Source: an uncultured Pelagibacteraceae bacterium (lineage in GTDB: Bacteria > Pseudomonadota > Alphaproteobacteria > Pelagibacterales > AG-422-B15). Taken from it: a stretch of DNA of 41,288 nucleotides. Position 1 is the first letter of the stretch. Each line of letters opens with the position of its first letter. The notes under the pieces were generated by a model that searched no databases, had not been told where the DNA came from, and saw only the letters and a list, made by a program, of their open reading frames with translations. The position numbers and the translations under genes were made by a program. This document shows, piece by piece, positions 23,167-32,434 of the stretch. The DNA lies in assembly GCA_902544525.1 (NCBI GenBank), contig CACCCN010000001.1, forward strand, positions 1 through 41,288, in the 5' to 3' direction.

Positions 23167-24414
23167 TTATCCTAACCTCATATTATCAATGCCAACAAGT
23201 TTGTTGTATACCCAGTAAACTATTAACACTGCTACTAATAAAATAGCCGCCATCGCAGTGGCCAATCCCCAGTCAAGAGATTGTTGCATGTGATATGCAA
23301 TTCTATTGCTTATCAATACTCCCTTGGCTCCTCCAACTAGAGCCGGTGTAATATAATAGCCAATTGCAAGCACAAATACTAAAATTGATCCAGCACTTAT
23401 TCCAGGATAAGTAAGAGGAAAATAAATTTTTCTAAATGCATGAAAAGGCGTTGATCCCATTGAAGTAGCAGCACGCATTAAACTGGGGGGAATAGTTTTC
23501 ATAACGCTATAAAGTGGCAGTACCATGAATGGTAATAAAATTTGTGTCATGGCTATAAACGTACCTGTCATATTATACATTAATTCTAATCGATTATCGT
23601 CAGCCACAATACCTGCCCAAACTAATATATCGTTAAGCACTCCTTGTTTTTGAAGTAGAACCATCCAACTGGATGTCCGAACTAGTAAAGATGTCCAGAA
23701 TGGAAGCAACACACAGATCATTAGTAAATTTGAATACCGTACTGGTAAAACTGATAATAAATGTGCAATAGGATATGCCAATAAAAAGCATGAAAAAGTA
23801 ACACCAATCGCGACGTATATTGTTCTTAACCAAAGTGTCACATTAATTCTTTTTTTCTCGGGTAATCTCTCGTACGAACCATCAAATTTTTGTTCATAAT
23901 CAAAAGCAGTTAGGTATTTTCGACCATGATAAGGAACCGTTCCTCGTTTTAAAGCTAACCAGTACTCTTTATCTTTCCATCTTTTGTGAGTATCCATGAA
24001 TTGATCTAAAAAATTCCCACTTTCATCAAATGAGTCCATTTTTCTTGCAGTTTTTTTGATTAAACTTGTAAATCCACCTTTTTCATAATTGAGACGTGTT
24101 GCAATTTTTCCATGTTGCTTATTAGCAATGAGGTCTTTCAATTCGAAATAAAATGTTGAAGTAACATCTTCACCAGGCATTTCCTCACCGTCCCAGTTTT
24201 GAATTACTTCATGGGTTTGTGATAATAGGTTGCTCATTTGAGTATTATCAATACTGCGTGTCAGCATCTGAAGTATTGGATATATGTAGGCAAAAATAAT
24301 GAAGAGAAGTAAAGGTGTTACTAATAAAAATGCTGTTCTTCTTCTTCTAGATTCTACTTTTTTGAGTTTGACGGATACTAATTCACCATCTGATGTTCTA
24401 ATTTCATCTGACAT
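23167..24414 (-). CDS. potB: ABC transporter permease, PotB-like, with large periplasmic insertion
   Basis: This 415-aa protein has the coupling loop LMRAATSMGSTPFHAFRKIYFPLTYPGI and C-terminal helices characteristic of PotB. Helix 1 (about residues 28-48) is separated from helix 2 (about 197-217) by about 150 soluble, charged residues, more than in E. coli PotB (275 aa). Long-loop PotB types occur in alphaproteobacterial relatives as I recall. The insertion faces the periplasm and might touch the binding protein. The gene follows potD after a strong hairpin. Confidence 0.85.
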   Translation of the reverse strand: MSDEIRTSDGELVSVKLKKVESRRRRTAFLLVTPLLLFIIFAYIYPILQMLTRSIDNTQMSNLLSQTHEVIQNWDGEEMPGEDVTSTFYFELKDLIANKQHGKIATRLNYEKGGFTSLIKKTARKMDSFDESGNFLDQFMDTHKRWKDKEYWLALKRGTVPYHGRKYLTAFDYEQKFDGSYERLPEKKRINVTLWLRTIYVAIGVTFSCFLLAYPIAHLLSVLPVRYSNLLMICVLLPFWTSLLVRTSSWMVLLQKQGVLNDILVWAGIVADDNRLELMYNMTGTFIAMTQILLPFMVLPLYSVMKTIPPSLMRAATSMGSTPFHAFRKIYFPLTYPGISAGSILVFVLAIGYYITPALVGGAKGVLISNRIAYHMQQSLDWGLATAMAAILLVAVLIVYWVYNKLVGIDNMRLG

Positions 24415-24471
24415 ACAGATAGCTTAAGTAATTTGTCGTAAATTTAAAGTAAAAAGAAATTTGAATTTCGA

Positions 24472-24493
24472 GAGCAGCCCTTACGGGCTGCTC
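24472..24493 (-). terminator. 9-bp GC-rich hairpin between potD and potB
   Basis: GAGCAGCCC (24472-24480) and GGGCTGCTC (24485-24493) are exact complements around a 4-base loop. The hairpin lies 15 bases after the potD stop. On the minus strand it is followed by an A/T-rich stretch with a T-run about 18 bases on, rather than directly. It most likely acts as a partial terminator or RNA stabiliser, giving more binding protein than permease. Confidence 0.7.
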
Positions 24494-24507
24494 AAGAAAG
24501 GATTGAC

Positions 24508-25623
24508 TTACATGTTAGCTTTGAAAGCTTCCCACGCGTCGTTGATTTCAGTATTATTATCCGCATAGAACTCTGGGTTCATAAGAATATAATTCTGAGT
24601 ATTCGCCGGCGCAGTTGGCATGTGAGGCATAATTCTCACAGAACCTGCTGAAGGAGAACTAAACCACGGCTCATCAGCATTGATAATGTCAAGTGATGAA
24701 ATACGGAAAGGTGCATATGCAATATGCTTTGCACTTCCAGCTAAACCTTCAGAACTTGTGAAGTATTTTAGCGCTTCCATAGCTTCTGCTTGGTTAGGTC
24801 CGCCTTTTACAAGTACAAAGTACTCATAATCAAGGATTTGACCATCCCAAACCATTTTCATTGGTGAACCTTCATTAACGATAGCGTTAAAGTGACGGCC
24901 GTTCCAACCAGTTGCCATTACAGCTTCACCAGAAACAAGTTGCTCAGGTGGTTGTGCACCAGCAGACCAGAAGATACATCCACCATCTGGATGATTACAA
25001 AGCTCTGAAATTTTATCTAGAGCTCTGTCAATTCCATTGTCTTCCATATAATCATATACGTCAGAAGCAGGAACCCCATCAGCAACTAAAGCAATTTCTA
25101 AGTTAGACATTGCACTAGCATAAAGTGATCTTACACCTGGAAAATCATCTGGATTAAAGAAGTCGTTAATTGTTGTTGGACCATTAAAAGTAAATACATC
25201 AGTGTTATATGCATAGTTCCATGAGTATAGAATGTTTCCTACAGCACATTTACTAGGCATTGGAGCAAAGAAATCTTCACTAGCAGGCATACCATTTACA
25301 CCAGCTGGGAAGTCATTGTCGAAATCAAATTCAACGAATAAACCTTCATCACAACCAATGATAGTATCACGAGCATAAACATCAATAATGTCCCATGTGA
25401 TTGCTCCTGACTCAACCTGAGCTTTAATTTCACTCAAGCCACCTGAATAATCAATCCAGTTAACTTGAACTCCTGATTTTTCTTGGTATGGATCTCCATA
25501 ACCAAGCTTTTGACTTTCTGTATAAGCACCTCCCCATGAAACTACATTAACTTCTGCTGCAGTTACAAGAGATGGAGCTAAAAAAACAGCTATCAAAGAT
25601 ATTATTTTAGATAGTTTTGACAT
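24508..25623 (-). CDS. potD: ABC transporter substrate-binding protein, PotD-like
   Basis: This 371-aa protein has a clear Sec signal with cleavage near residue 22 (SLVTA, then AEVNVVSWGG). The body matches the spermidine/putrescine binding-protein family: VEVNVVSW-type start, IDVYARDTIIGCDEGL, FNDF-type hinge FFNPDDFPGVRSLY and GWNGRHFNAI. Polyamines are the default guess; members also bind opines, betaine-type or other amines. It is encoded between potA and potB, which is common for this operon type. No lipobox is visible, so it is likely free in the periplasm. Confidence 0.85.
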   Translation of the reverse strand: MSKLSKIISLIAVFLAPSLVTAAEVNVVSWGGAYTESQKLGYGDPYQEKSGVQVNWIDYSGGLSEIKAQVESGAITWDIIDVYARDTIIGCDEGLFVEFDFDNDFPAGVNGMPASEDFFAPMPSKCAVGNILYSWNYAYNTDVFTFNGPTTINDFFNPDDFPGVRSLYASAMSNLEIALVADGVPASDVYDYMEDNGIDRALDKISELCNHPDGGCIFWSAGAQPPEQLVSGEAVMATGWNGRHFNAIVNEGSPMKMVWDGQILDYEYFVLVKGGPNQAEAMEALKYFTSSEGLAGSAKHIAYAPFRISSLDIINADEPWFSSPSAGSVRIMPHMPTAPANTQNYILMNPEFYADNNTEINDAWEAFKANM

Positions 25624-25730
25624 GTTATTAGTCTCTCCTAATTTAATTATTAATAATTATTAAGTTTATATTACAGAACTTATTATCAGATAACGCAACC
25701 TTATAATTACTTAAAATTAGTATTATTAGT

Positions 25731-25771
25731 TAGTAGTGGATAAGTTTTTCATAACTACTAGATCTAGTAGT
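25731..25771 (-). promoter_or_regulatory. Three alternating 7-bp arms between potA and potD
   Basis: TAGTAGT at 25731-25737, ACTACTA at 25754-25760 and TAGTAGT at 25765-25771 let the middle arm pair with either outer one. The right pair forms part of an 18-bp perfect palindrome (25754-25771) that runs across the potA stop codon. In RNA the two hairpins exclude each other, as in attenuators. No T-run follows. Confidence 0.45.
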
Positions 25772-26852
25772 CTAATGCTCTGCAATCGTAGCTTGACCAA
25801 CCTAATTTAATTTTATCATTTAAGTTCAACTTAATATCATCACTTGCATTAGGAATTTTTAAAATAAATTGATCATTATTTAAAACATTTACACGTACCC
25901 TTGTGTGATCACCATGATAAATTATTTCAGCAACACTTGCCTCAAACTTATTTTCTAAATTATCAGATGGATTAATCATTACTCGTTCAGGTCTTAGAGA
26001 AATTTTGGTTTTTTCACCTGCAGTTTGAACTGCAATTGGGTTAGCGATGACACTTTCTCCTTGCTCGGTTTCAACTTTTGCTTGATCACCTGAAACTTCC
26101 TTTACCGTGCCGATGATTGTATTATTTTCACCGATAAATTCAGCTACAAATGAATTCACAGGAGTTTCGTAAAGTTCGTTGGGTCCAGATAATTGTTGAA
26201 CATGACCATCATTAAATACTGCAATTCTATTTGACATAGTCAGGGCCTCACTTTGATCGTGTGTAACATAAACTACCGTCACACCTAAAGACTCATGAAT
26301 ATGTTTCAATTCATACTGCATACTTTCACGCAGGTTTTTATCAAGTGCTCCTAGGGGTTCATCCATTAAAACTAGTTTAGGATCAAAAACTAGTGAGCGC
26401 GCAACTGCTACACGCTGCTGCTGACCACCCGATAACTGTGCCGGCATTCTATTTCCAAAATCACCCAGAGAAACCATGTCTAAAGTTGACTGAACTTTTT
26501 GTTCGATCATATCTTTGTCAAATTTTCTTACTTTCAATGGAAAAGCTAAATTTTCATAAACTGAAAGGTGAGGAAAAAGAGCATAATTTTGGAATACCAT
26601 GCCAATGCCTCTTTTGTGAGGGGGAATACTTGAAATAGGCTCTCCATCAAGATATATTTCACCATTAGTCGGCGTCTCAAAACCTGCTAACATCATTAGA
26701 GTTGTAGTTTTTCCAGAGCCCGATGGTCCAAGTAAAGTTAGAAACTCTCCCTCAGCAATATCTAGGTTTAAACCTTTAACAACAAGAACTTTGCCATCAT
26801 AGCTTTTATCTACTTGTTCAAATTTTACAAAATCTTGTTTTATATTGCTCAT
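25764..26852 (-). CDS. potA: ABC transporter ATP-binding protein, PotA-like
   Basis: This 362-aa protein has a complete ATPase domain: Walker A GPSGSGKTT (about residues 42-50), Q-loop FQNYALFPHLSV, signature LSGGQQQRVAVARSL, Walker B LVLMDEPLGALD and switch VTHDQSEALTMS. The C-terminal part (about 240-362) is a TOBE regulatory domain as in PotA/UgpC. It powers the transporter from the cytoplasmic side. It is the first gene of the operon, divergent from the oxygenase gene across 158 bp. Confidence 0.9.
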   Translation of the reverse strand: MSNIKQDFVKFEQVDKSYDGKVLVVKGLNLDIAEGEFLTLLGPSGSGKTTTLMMLAGFETPTNGEIYLDGEPISSIPPHKRGIGMVFQNYALFPHLSVYENLAFPLKVRKFDKDMIEQKVQSTLDMVSLGDFGNRMPAQLSGGQQQRVAVARSLVFDPKLVLMDEPLGALDKNLRESMQYELKHIHESLGVTVVYVTHDQSEALTMSNRIAVFNDGHVQQLSGPNELYETPVNSFVAEFIGENNTIIGTVKEVSGDQAKVETEQGESVIANPIAVQTAGEKTKISLRPERVMINPSDNLENKFEASVAEIIYHGDHTRVRVNVLNNDQFILKIPNASDDIKLNLNDKIKLGWSSYDCRALDY

Positions 26853-26873
26853 TAAAGTCTTAAAAATATTTGA

Positions 26874-26896
26874 AATTAACTGTAACAGAGTTAATT
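26874..26896 (+). promoter_or_regulatory. 8-bp inverted repeat in the potA/oxygenase divergent gap
   Basis: AATTAACT (26874-26881) and AGTTAATT (26889-26896) are exact complements separated by 7 bases, placing the arm centres 15 bp apart. The repeat begins 22 bases before the potA ATG and fits a dimeric repressor site. It could also be a chance AT-rich match. Confidence 0.35.
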
Positions 26897-27010
26897 CAAC
26901 TAAATCAATAGTTTTTATTGAAGTTTTAAAACAATAAATTGCGACAATTTGAGCATTTTATATATCGAAAATTTTGCTAAAAGGGTTATATTAAGAGCGG
27001 ATACAAATAG

Positions 27011-27640
27011 ATGAAATCAATCAAACTAAAAAATACTGACTTAATCTCCTCATTCACAAATATGAATGAATATGTACAAAAGTATGAAAACATTACTTTT
27101 GATATTGAAAAAATGCGCGAAGCGGTTGAGCAACTAATTAAAATACGCCCCTTTGAGCAGCCTCAAAAAGAAGGTCTATTAAAGTCTAATGCGATATGTC
27201 TAAATTACGACGAACAAGAGCTTGATGAGTGGTTTGGTGGTAATATAAGAGGAAAATACTGGACTAAGCCCGACTCTTCATTCGAAGAAATGGAACGCGA
27301 ACCATATATCGATGAATCTCGATACACATTATTTAACTCAAAATTAAATGATACTTACCTTAAGCATGTTTACGAAACACTTAGTGAGCATTTTGCTATA
27401 GGTCGCTGTCGAATTATCAAAATGCCACCTAGAACTACTTTAAGTTGGCACCGTGATCCTGAAAAGCGCATTCATATTTCAATCAAAACAAACTTTGGTT
27501 CTCGAATGTTTATTGAAGATACTGGTTTTCATATTCCCGCTGACGGTAATATCTACATTACCGATAATACTAAATATCATACTGCAATTAATGGTGGTGA
27601 AGAAGACCGTATCCATTTAGTTGCCACTCTTCTCAATTAA
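27011..27640 (+). CDS. 2-oxoglutarate/Fe(II) oxygenase, aspartyl/asparaginyl hydroxylase-like
   Basis: This 209-aa protein has an HxD...H...R set in WHRDPEKRIHISI (H147, D149), YHTAINGG (H190) and EDRIHLV (R200), the iron and 2-oxoglutarate ligands of the Asp/Asn beta-hydroxylase family. Residues 1-100 are not recognised. It would hydroxylate a small molecule or a protein side chain; the substrate is unknown. It is not the histone-type or PhyH-type oxygenase. It starts the plus-strand group oxygenase, aldehyde dehydrogenase and Ldh, though 78 bp with a hairpin separate it from the next gene. Confidence 0.75.
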   Translation: MKSIKLKNTDLISSFTNMNEYVQKYENITFDIEKMREAVEQLIKIRPFEQPQKEGLLKSNAICLNYDEQELDEWFGGNIRGKYWTKPDSSFEEMEREPYIDESRYTLFNSKLNDTYLKHVYETLSEHFAIGRCRIIKMPPRTTLSWHRDPEKRIHISIKTNFGSRMFIEDTGFHIPADGNIYITDNTKYHTAINGGEEDRIHLVATLLN

Positions 27641-27660
27641 AATAGTTTTCATAGTATATT

Positions 27661-27702
27661 TATTAAGTCGCTACGATATCTGTTGCTATCGTCAACTTAA
27701 TA
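27661..27702 (+). promoter_or_regulatory. Interrupted hairpin before the aldehyde dehydrogenase gene
   Basis: The outer arms TATTAAGT and ACTTAATA (27661-27668, 27695-27702) pair over 8 bp. The inner arms ACGATA and TATCGT (27673-27678, 27687-27692) pair over 6 bp around an 8-base loop, with a 4/2-base internal bulge. It ends 16 bases before the ATG. No T-run follows, so a leader structure or operator is more likely than a terminator. Confidence 0.5.
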
Positions 27703-27718
27703 GAGTTAAACTTAATTT

Positions 27719-29152
27719 ATGCAAATATGTAAAAACTATATTAATGGTAAGTGGCTAGAAAGTGTGTCTAATGAAATTATTGAAGTAGATGATCCTGCTA
27801 CTGGTCAAATTATTGGTCAAGTGTCTTGTGCTAAAGAAGATGAAGTTAATATGGCTGTTGACGCTGCACTAAAAGCTCATCATTCAAGAATCTTGGTAGA
27901 TATGCCACCGATGGAACGGGCCAAACTAATGAGAGTGATTGCAAACGAATTGCGTAAAGTAGCCAACGATGGTGGGGATTTACTTTGTCGCGAAAATGGT
28001 AAACCTCTTGCTAATGCGATATTTGAATTTAATGATGCTGCAAATTATTTTGATTATTATAGCGGCTTAACTGATAAACTTGAGGGCAATACTATTCCCG
28101 TTAATAATACAGTAATTGACTATACCTTGCTGGAACCTTACGGCGTATCGGCACATATAGTTCCATGGAATTTTCCGATGTCTATGTTGGCTCGCTCATT
28201 AGCCTGTGCATTTGCCGCGGGCAATGCAACGGTCATTAAGACGGCAGAATTAACCCCACTATCAACAGCAAACCATTTTGCTCAAGCAATACAAAATGCA
28301 AATGTTCCTGCTGGTTTAATTAATGTAATCTGTGGTTATGGTAATGAAGCGGGTTCAATATTAACTGCACATAAAGATGTAAGCCAAATAACTTTTACTG
28401 GCTCAGTCCTTACTGGAAAAAAAATTCTACATGCAGCCGCTGAGCGAGCTGTACCTGCAGTAGTTGAACTTGGGGGGAAATCAGCAGCTGTTGTTTTTCC
28501 AGACGCTGATTTAGACAAAGTAGTGAACTCTGCAAAAGGAGGGATATTTGGACAGGCGGGACAAATTTGTTCAGCAATGTCGAGAGTGGTAGTACACAAA
28601 TCTGTAAAAGATGAGTTGGTAGAAAAATTAGCAAATATGGCTAAAGGTTTAAAGGTGGGAGCGGGCTATGAAGATGGTGCGGAATTAACTCCATTAATCT
28701 CCGAACAACAACTTCAAAAAGTAGAAAACTTTGCGCGCTCTGGACAACAAGCAGGTGCAACTGCTGTTGCCGGAGGTAAACGAATTGATAGAGATGGTTA
28801 TTTTTTTGAAGCTACTGTATTTGACAATGTAAAACCTGAAATGACAATTGCTCAAGAAGAAATTTTTGGACCAGTTTTGTCAGTCCTTACTTATGAAGAT
28901 GAAGCAGAAGCCATTCACATTGCAAATGATACTGCTTATGGACTGGCTGCTGGAGTTTTTACAAAAGATATTGATCAAGCAACTAATACAGTTAATCAAT
29001 TACAGGCAGGACAAGTTTATGTGAATAGTTGGTTTACTGGCAGTATTGCAACTCCATTTGGAGGCTATAAACAATCTGGATATAGTCGCGAAAAAGGGCA
29101 AGAAGCCATAAAAGGATATCTCCAAGTAAAAAATGTTGGTATTCAATTATAA
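27719..29152 (+). CDS. NAD(P)-dependent aldehyde dehydrogenase
   Basis: This 477-aa protein is a standard ALDH superfamily member. It has the early substrate-tunnel region PWNFPMSMLARSLACAFAAG, a general-base Glu in VVELGGKSA (about residue 250) and nucleophilic Cys in GQAGQICSAMSR (about residue 284), followed by EEIFGPVLSV and PFGGYKQSGYSREKG. Closest named types by motif are betaine-aldehyde and gamma-aminobutyraldehyde dehydrogenases, so it could finish polyamine or methylamine breakdown; this is inference. It ends 5 bases before the Ldh gene, forming a small operon. Confidence 0.9.
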   Translation: MQICKNYINGKWLESVSNEIIEVDDPATGQIIGQVSCAKEDEVNMAVDAALKAHHSRILVDMPPMERAKLMRVIANELRKVANDGGDLLCRENGKPLANAIFEFNDAANYFDYYSGLTDKLEGNTIPVNNTVIDYTLLEPYGVSAHIVPWNFPMSMLARSLACAFAAGNATVIKTAELTPLSTANHFAQAIQNANVPAGLINVICGYGNEAGSILTAHKDVSQITFTGSVLTGKKILHAAAERAVPAVVELGGKSAAVVFPDADLDKVVNSAKGGIFGQAGQICSAMSRVVVHKSVKDELVEKLANMAKGLKVGAGYEDGAELTPLISEQQLQKVENFARSGQQAGATAVAGGKRIDRDGYFFEATVFDNVKPEMTIAQEEIFGPVLSVLTYEDEAEAIHIANDTAYGLAAGVFTKDIDQATNTVNQLQAGQVYVNSWFTGSIATPFGGYKQSGYSREKGQEAIKGYLQVKNVGIQL

Positions 29153-29157
29153 AGTAA

Positions 29158-30156
29158 ATGCATACTGAATTATCTCAAAATGATGCTTTTGAATTAGCAA
29201 AACGAACATTAATATCTTGTGGTGCTAGTGAGGAAAATGCAACTCCATTAGCACATGGTATTATCTCTGCAGAACTAGAAGGCATAAAAAGTCATGGTTT
29301 TCATTATCTTCCAATTTACTGCCTACATCTCCAGTGCCAAAAAGTAAAAGGAAATGCTGAGCCAAAAATTAAATCGCAATCAAGTGTAGCCTTTACTGTA
29401 GATGCAGATAATGGATTTGCACATAGAGCAATTAATTTAGGTTTTAAAGACTTACTGCCCGCAGCAAAAAAAAATGGGATTGCCTCTTTAGCAATTTCAA
29501 ATTCATATAATTGTGGTGTGCTTGGCTATCATACTCAGGCAATAGCAAAAGAAAAACTAATTGGCATTGGATTTACTAATGCACCCGCTTCTATTGCTCC
29601 AGCAGGTGGTATTAAACCGGTAATAGGAACTAATCCTATTTCGATAGCAATACATAATGAGGGAACCGTAAAAATTCTAATAGATCAATCTGCTAGTGTT
29701 GTCGCAAAAAGTGAAATATCTGTTAGGGCCAAATCTGGCGAAAGTATTCCAACTGGCTGGGCATTTGGACCTGACGGTAAAGATACCAATGATCCAAATA
29801 TAGCTTTACAAGGTACGATGGCTCCAACTGGAGGTTACAAGGGTTTCGGCATTGGTTTGTTTGTTGAAATCATGACAGCTTGTCTAACTGGAGCAAACCT
29901 TGGAACTGAAGCTAGCTCTTTTGCAGATGATAAAGGGGCTCCTCCAGGGACTGGCCAATTTTTTATTGCAATTAATCCAGATAAATACTCAGATGATTTT
30001 GAAAATAAAATTACTAGTCTTATTAGAAATATTGAAACAGAAGAGGAAACTAGAGTTCCTGGAAGTAAAAGGATTGCTAATGCTTTAGCAAATTCCGAAA
30101 AGCCAATAACTATTAATGAAGATTTGTATAATAAGATTATTTCCTTACAAGCCTAG
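29158..30156 (+). CDS. Ldh-family (malate/L-lactate/ureidoglycolate type) dehydrogenase
   Basis: This 332-aa NAD(P)H enzyme has the catalytic His in ELEGIKSHGFHYLP (about residues 41-54), the strand LIDQSASVVAKSEI with its Asp, and APTGGYKGFGIGLFVEIM. The loop usually written SxHFGxxGYY reads NSYNCGVLGYH here, a known variant for a sub-branch as I recall. Family substrates include malate, lactate, ureidoglycolate and piperideine-2-carboxylate; the sequence does not choose. It follows the aldehyde dehydrogenase directly and ends 3 bases before a convergent gene. Confidence 0.85.
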   Translation: MHTELSQNDAFELAKRTLISCGASEENATPLAHGIISAELEGIKSHGFHYLPIYCLHLQCQKVKGNAEPKIKSQSSVAFTVDADNGFAHRAINLGFKDLLPAAKKNGIASLAISNSYNCGVLGYHTQAIAKEKLIGIGFTNAPASIAPAGGIKPVIGTNPISIAIHNEGTVKILIDQSASVVAKSEISVRAKSGESIPTGWAFGPDGKDTNDPNIALQGTMAPTGGYKGFGIGLFVEIMTACLTGANLGTEASSFADDKGAPPGTGQFFIAINPDKYSDDFENKITSLIRNIETEEETRVPGSKRIANALANSEKPITINEDLYNKIISLQA

Positions 30157-30159
30157 CGA

Positions 30160-30774
30160 CTAATCGTTATCGGCAAGTCCAGCTCCAGCTGCATTTTCTT
30201 TAAGCCGGTCAGTTTCTTCAACAAATGTTTCAGAAGAGAGATCATACAATTCATCCCAGATTTTTTCAGAGAATGAATTTTCATTTTCTAATACTTCAAT
30301 TCTTACTATTTTAGCACTTTCTATTACTATACCCTCAAAATCCTTACTGACAGATATAAACTTATTTAGGTTTAATAAAAAATCCACATCGTCTATTCGT
30401 AGCAAAATCTTCTTGCCAATTTTTTCTGAAAGCCGGTTTAAAAAAGGTATTAACAAAATAGGAAAATTTACAGAATGAAAGGTTAGATTACTTATTTCCT
30501 CTACTTTATTTGCTGAATCCAATAGCGCAGATCCAGTATAAAATGGACAGTATGCAGCTGATTCTAAGCTATTATCTGCACAAATCTCTTTTGGTCCATG
30601 CACTTGTTTTCCCTTAACAGATCTGAGGTATAAATTTAAATTTTCTATTCCTGTTAAGCTTAATAATTCTAAAGTTTTAATATTTTTACCAATTTCTTCA
30701 GCTATTCCCCATGGAAAACCGGCTGCTCTTGTTGCTCTTTTAGATATAGTCTCTATTTCACTTGATGTTCTCAT
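30160..30774 (-). CDS. DUF3726-like protein
   Basis: The protein has 204 aa and its function is unknown. The opening SEIETISKRATRAAGFPWGIAEE (helical, with the GFPWG turn) matches what I remember of DUF3726. The rest alternates strands and helices with no signal peptide or membrane segment, so it is cytoplasmic. It is the third gene of a minus-strand operon with the M19 protein and the 553-aa unknown, and its ATG overlaps the upstream stop (ATGA). The shared operon suggests a common pathway. Confidence 0.6.
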   Translation of the reverse strand: MRTSSEIETISKRATRAAGFPWGIAEEIGKNIKTLELLSLTGIENLNLYLRSVKGKQVHGPKEICADNSLESAAYCPFYTGSALLDSANKVEEISNLTFHSVNFPILLIPFLNRLSEKIGKKILLRIDDVDFLLNLNKFISVSKDFEGIVIESAKIVRIEVLENENSFSEKIWDELYDLSSETFVEETDRLKENAAGAGLADND

Positions 30775-32432
30775 AGGCGATTATAAATCCAAGTATCATT
30801 AGCAGTTTTTAATTCATTAATTAAAGGTGCACCTTGATACATATTTATTCTTAACCATTTATCTGATCGAGGATCAAACTTTTGTGCACCAAAAAATGAT
30901 AATTTAAGTCTCAGCATATCTATTGGAACTAAATTAGCTCCAATAATATTGTCTTGAATTTCAGAATAAGGGAATTTTTCTATAATAAAACATCTTCTTA
31001 CCGCATGTCGTAAGTCATTATTATCCATCAAAAACTCAGCTACAGTCTCTGTGTTTTGACACTCATTTAGTCTTTTTAATAAAGCAGAAATATCTCGTGC
31101 TATAGCAAGTGGCTGCTCTAATGTTGATCCGTTTTCCTCGTATCTATTTGCAACCCTAGGTTCTTCTTTATTCTTTGATATGAACCAAAAGTTAGTAGTC
31201 TCTTCGTTAGAATTAAAATCTATGTTTAAGATATTAGAATAATTTTTATTTATTATATTAATTAAATCAACAACAGATCTCTCACCTGGTATGTCAAAGA
31301 ACAAATCTTCATCAGAGCTCATATTTTGAATTAAAGGGTCCACAATTTTGTCATATGGCTCCATAAGCATTGATACAATATATTCTGTACCCTCTTCACT
31401 TAAGTGTTCTGCAACCCATAAATATAATTTATTCCAAAATAGATTCTCTTGAAACTTAATATTCAATAGATAGTTTTTTTCAAAGGAGTCTAAATCCTTA
31501 ATTAGTCTTTGAATTTTTTTCGTTTGATATTCACTGTCCGTTTTCCAGGTATCTATATTTAACTTTGATTTTTCAAAACACTCTTTAAATTTTTTAAAAT
31601 CTTCTATATCAACTTTTTGTATAGAGCGTATTTGTTTTAACGCTTCCTCTCTTGAATAAATCCAATTATGTAACAACGTAGGATGATTCACTATAAAAGG
31701 TGCCATACCTAAGCCAGTGGAATTTCCTATGCCTAAGTTTCTTGCAATATCATGTGATAATTTTACAGCATTTGAAGGGTTTCTAGATTTTGCAATATGA
31801 TTAACTTGATCAAATGTAAACTGACGAACTAAATAAACGAGCATCATCTCTAACCTAAAAGGGCCACATATTTCTGACCGATCTTTAATTCTATATCGAT
31901 CAGCTAAGCCAAACTTTCCAGACCCATACACTGCTGTAGTTCGATACAAATATCCAACATCACTAATTAGTTCTTTATCTGGCTGATTTCCACTTGCCAG
32001 TGCTTCTACTGTATGCTCAAAAATTCTTACGGATTTATTGGCTCGAGACAATGTTAATTCTTTATAAGAGACTCTTCCAACTTCTTGTTTGGGAACATTT
32101 TTTTTTAGGCGTATAATATCTTCTTCAGATGGTATTCCATCGTGTAACACAAATGCAGCATCCCATTTAGTAGCAATAACACGATCTGAACGATCCCTAG
32201 AGTCTAATTCATTTGCAAAACATACCAATGAATATATGCGATCATTTTTTTTCACAGAATACACTGCAGTGCCATAACCATTTTCATCAAGTTCGAACAA
32301 ATCTGTACTAAAATCCCAGTCTTTAAATTCTCTAATAAAACTTCTCAAGAAGGATAGTTTGGATTGATAAAAGGATCCTAATCGAGAAAGGGTCATTATA
32401 TCATTTGCGCTACGGTGATTGATGCTAGTCAT
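30771..32432 (-). CDS. 553-aa protein of unknown function in the dipeptidase operon
   Basis: I do not recognise this family. It is soluble, with no signal peptide, membrane helix or nucleotide-binding loop seen. It mixes an N-terminal alpha/beta part (YSLVCFANELDSRDRSDRVI near residues 67-88, then WDAAFVLHDG) with a long helical C-terminal part. Conserved-looking segments are DRSEICGPFRLEMML and VNHPTLLHNWIYSREEALKQI. It starts 2 bases after the M19 gene stop and overlaps the DUF3726-like gene by 4 bases. The full set lies divergent from the Sox/Mgd operon, so a role in amine or amino-acid breakdown is inferred from position only. Confidence 0.6.
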   Translation of the reverse strand: MTSINHRSANDIMTLSRLGSFYQSKLSFLRSFIREFKDWDFSTDLFELDENGYGTAVYSVKKNDRIYSLVCFANELDSRDRSDRVIATKWDAAFVLHDGIPSEEDIIRLKKNVPKQEVGRVSYKELTLSRANKSVRIFEHTVEALASGNQPDKELISDVGYLYRTTAVYGSGKFGLADRYRIKDRSEICGPFRLEMMLVYLVRQFTFDQVNHIAKSRNPSNAVKLSHDIARNLGIGNSTGLGMAPFIVNHPTLLHNWIYSREEALKQIRSIQKVDIEDFKKFKECFEKSKLNIDTWKTDSEYQTKKIQRLIKDLDSFEKNYLLNIKFQENLFWNKLYLWVAEHLSEEGTEYIVSMLMEPYDKIVDPLIQNMSSDEDLFFDIPGERSVVDLINIINKNYSNILNIDFNSNEETTNFWFISKNKEEPRVANRYEENGSTLEQPLAIARDISALLKRLNECQNTETVAEFLMDNNDLRHAVRRCFIIEKFPYSEIQDNIIGANLVPIDMLRLKLSFFGAQKFDPRSDKWLRINMYQGAPLINELKTANDTWIYNRL

Positions 32433-32434
32433 AT

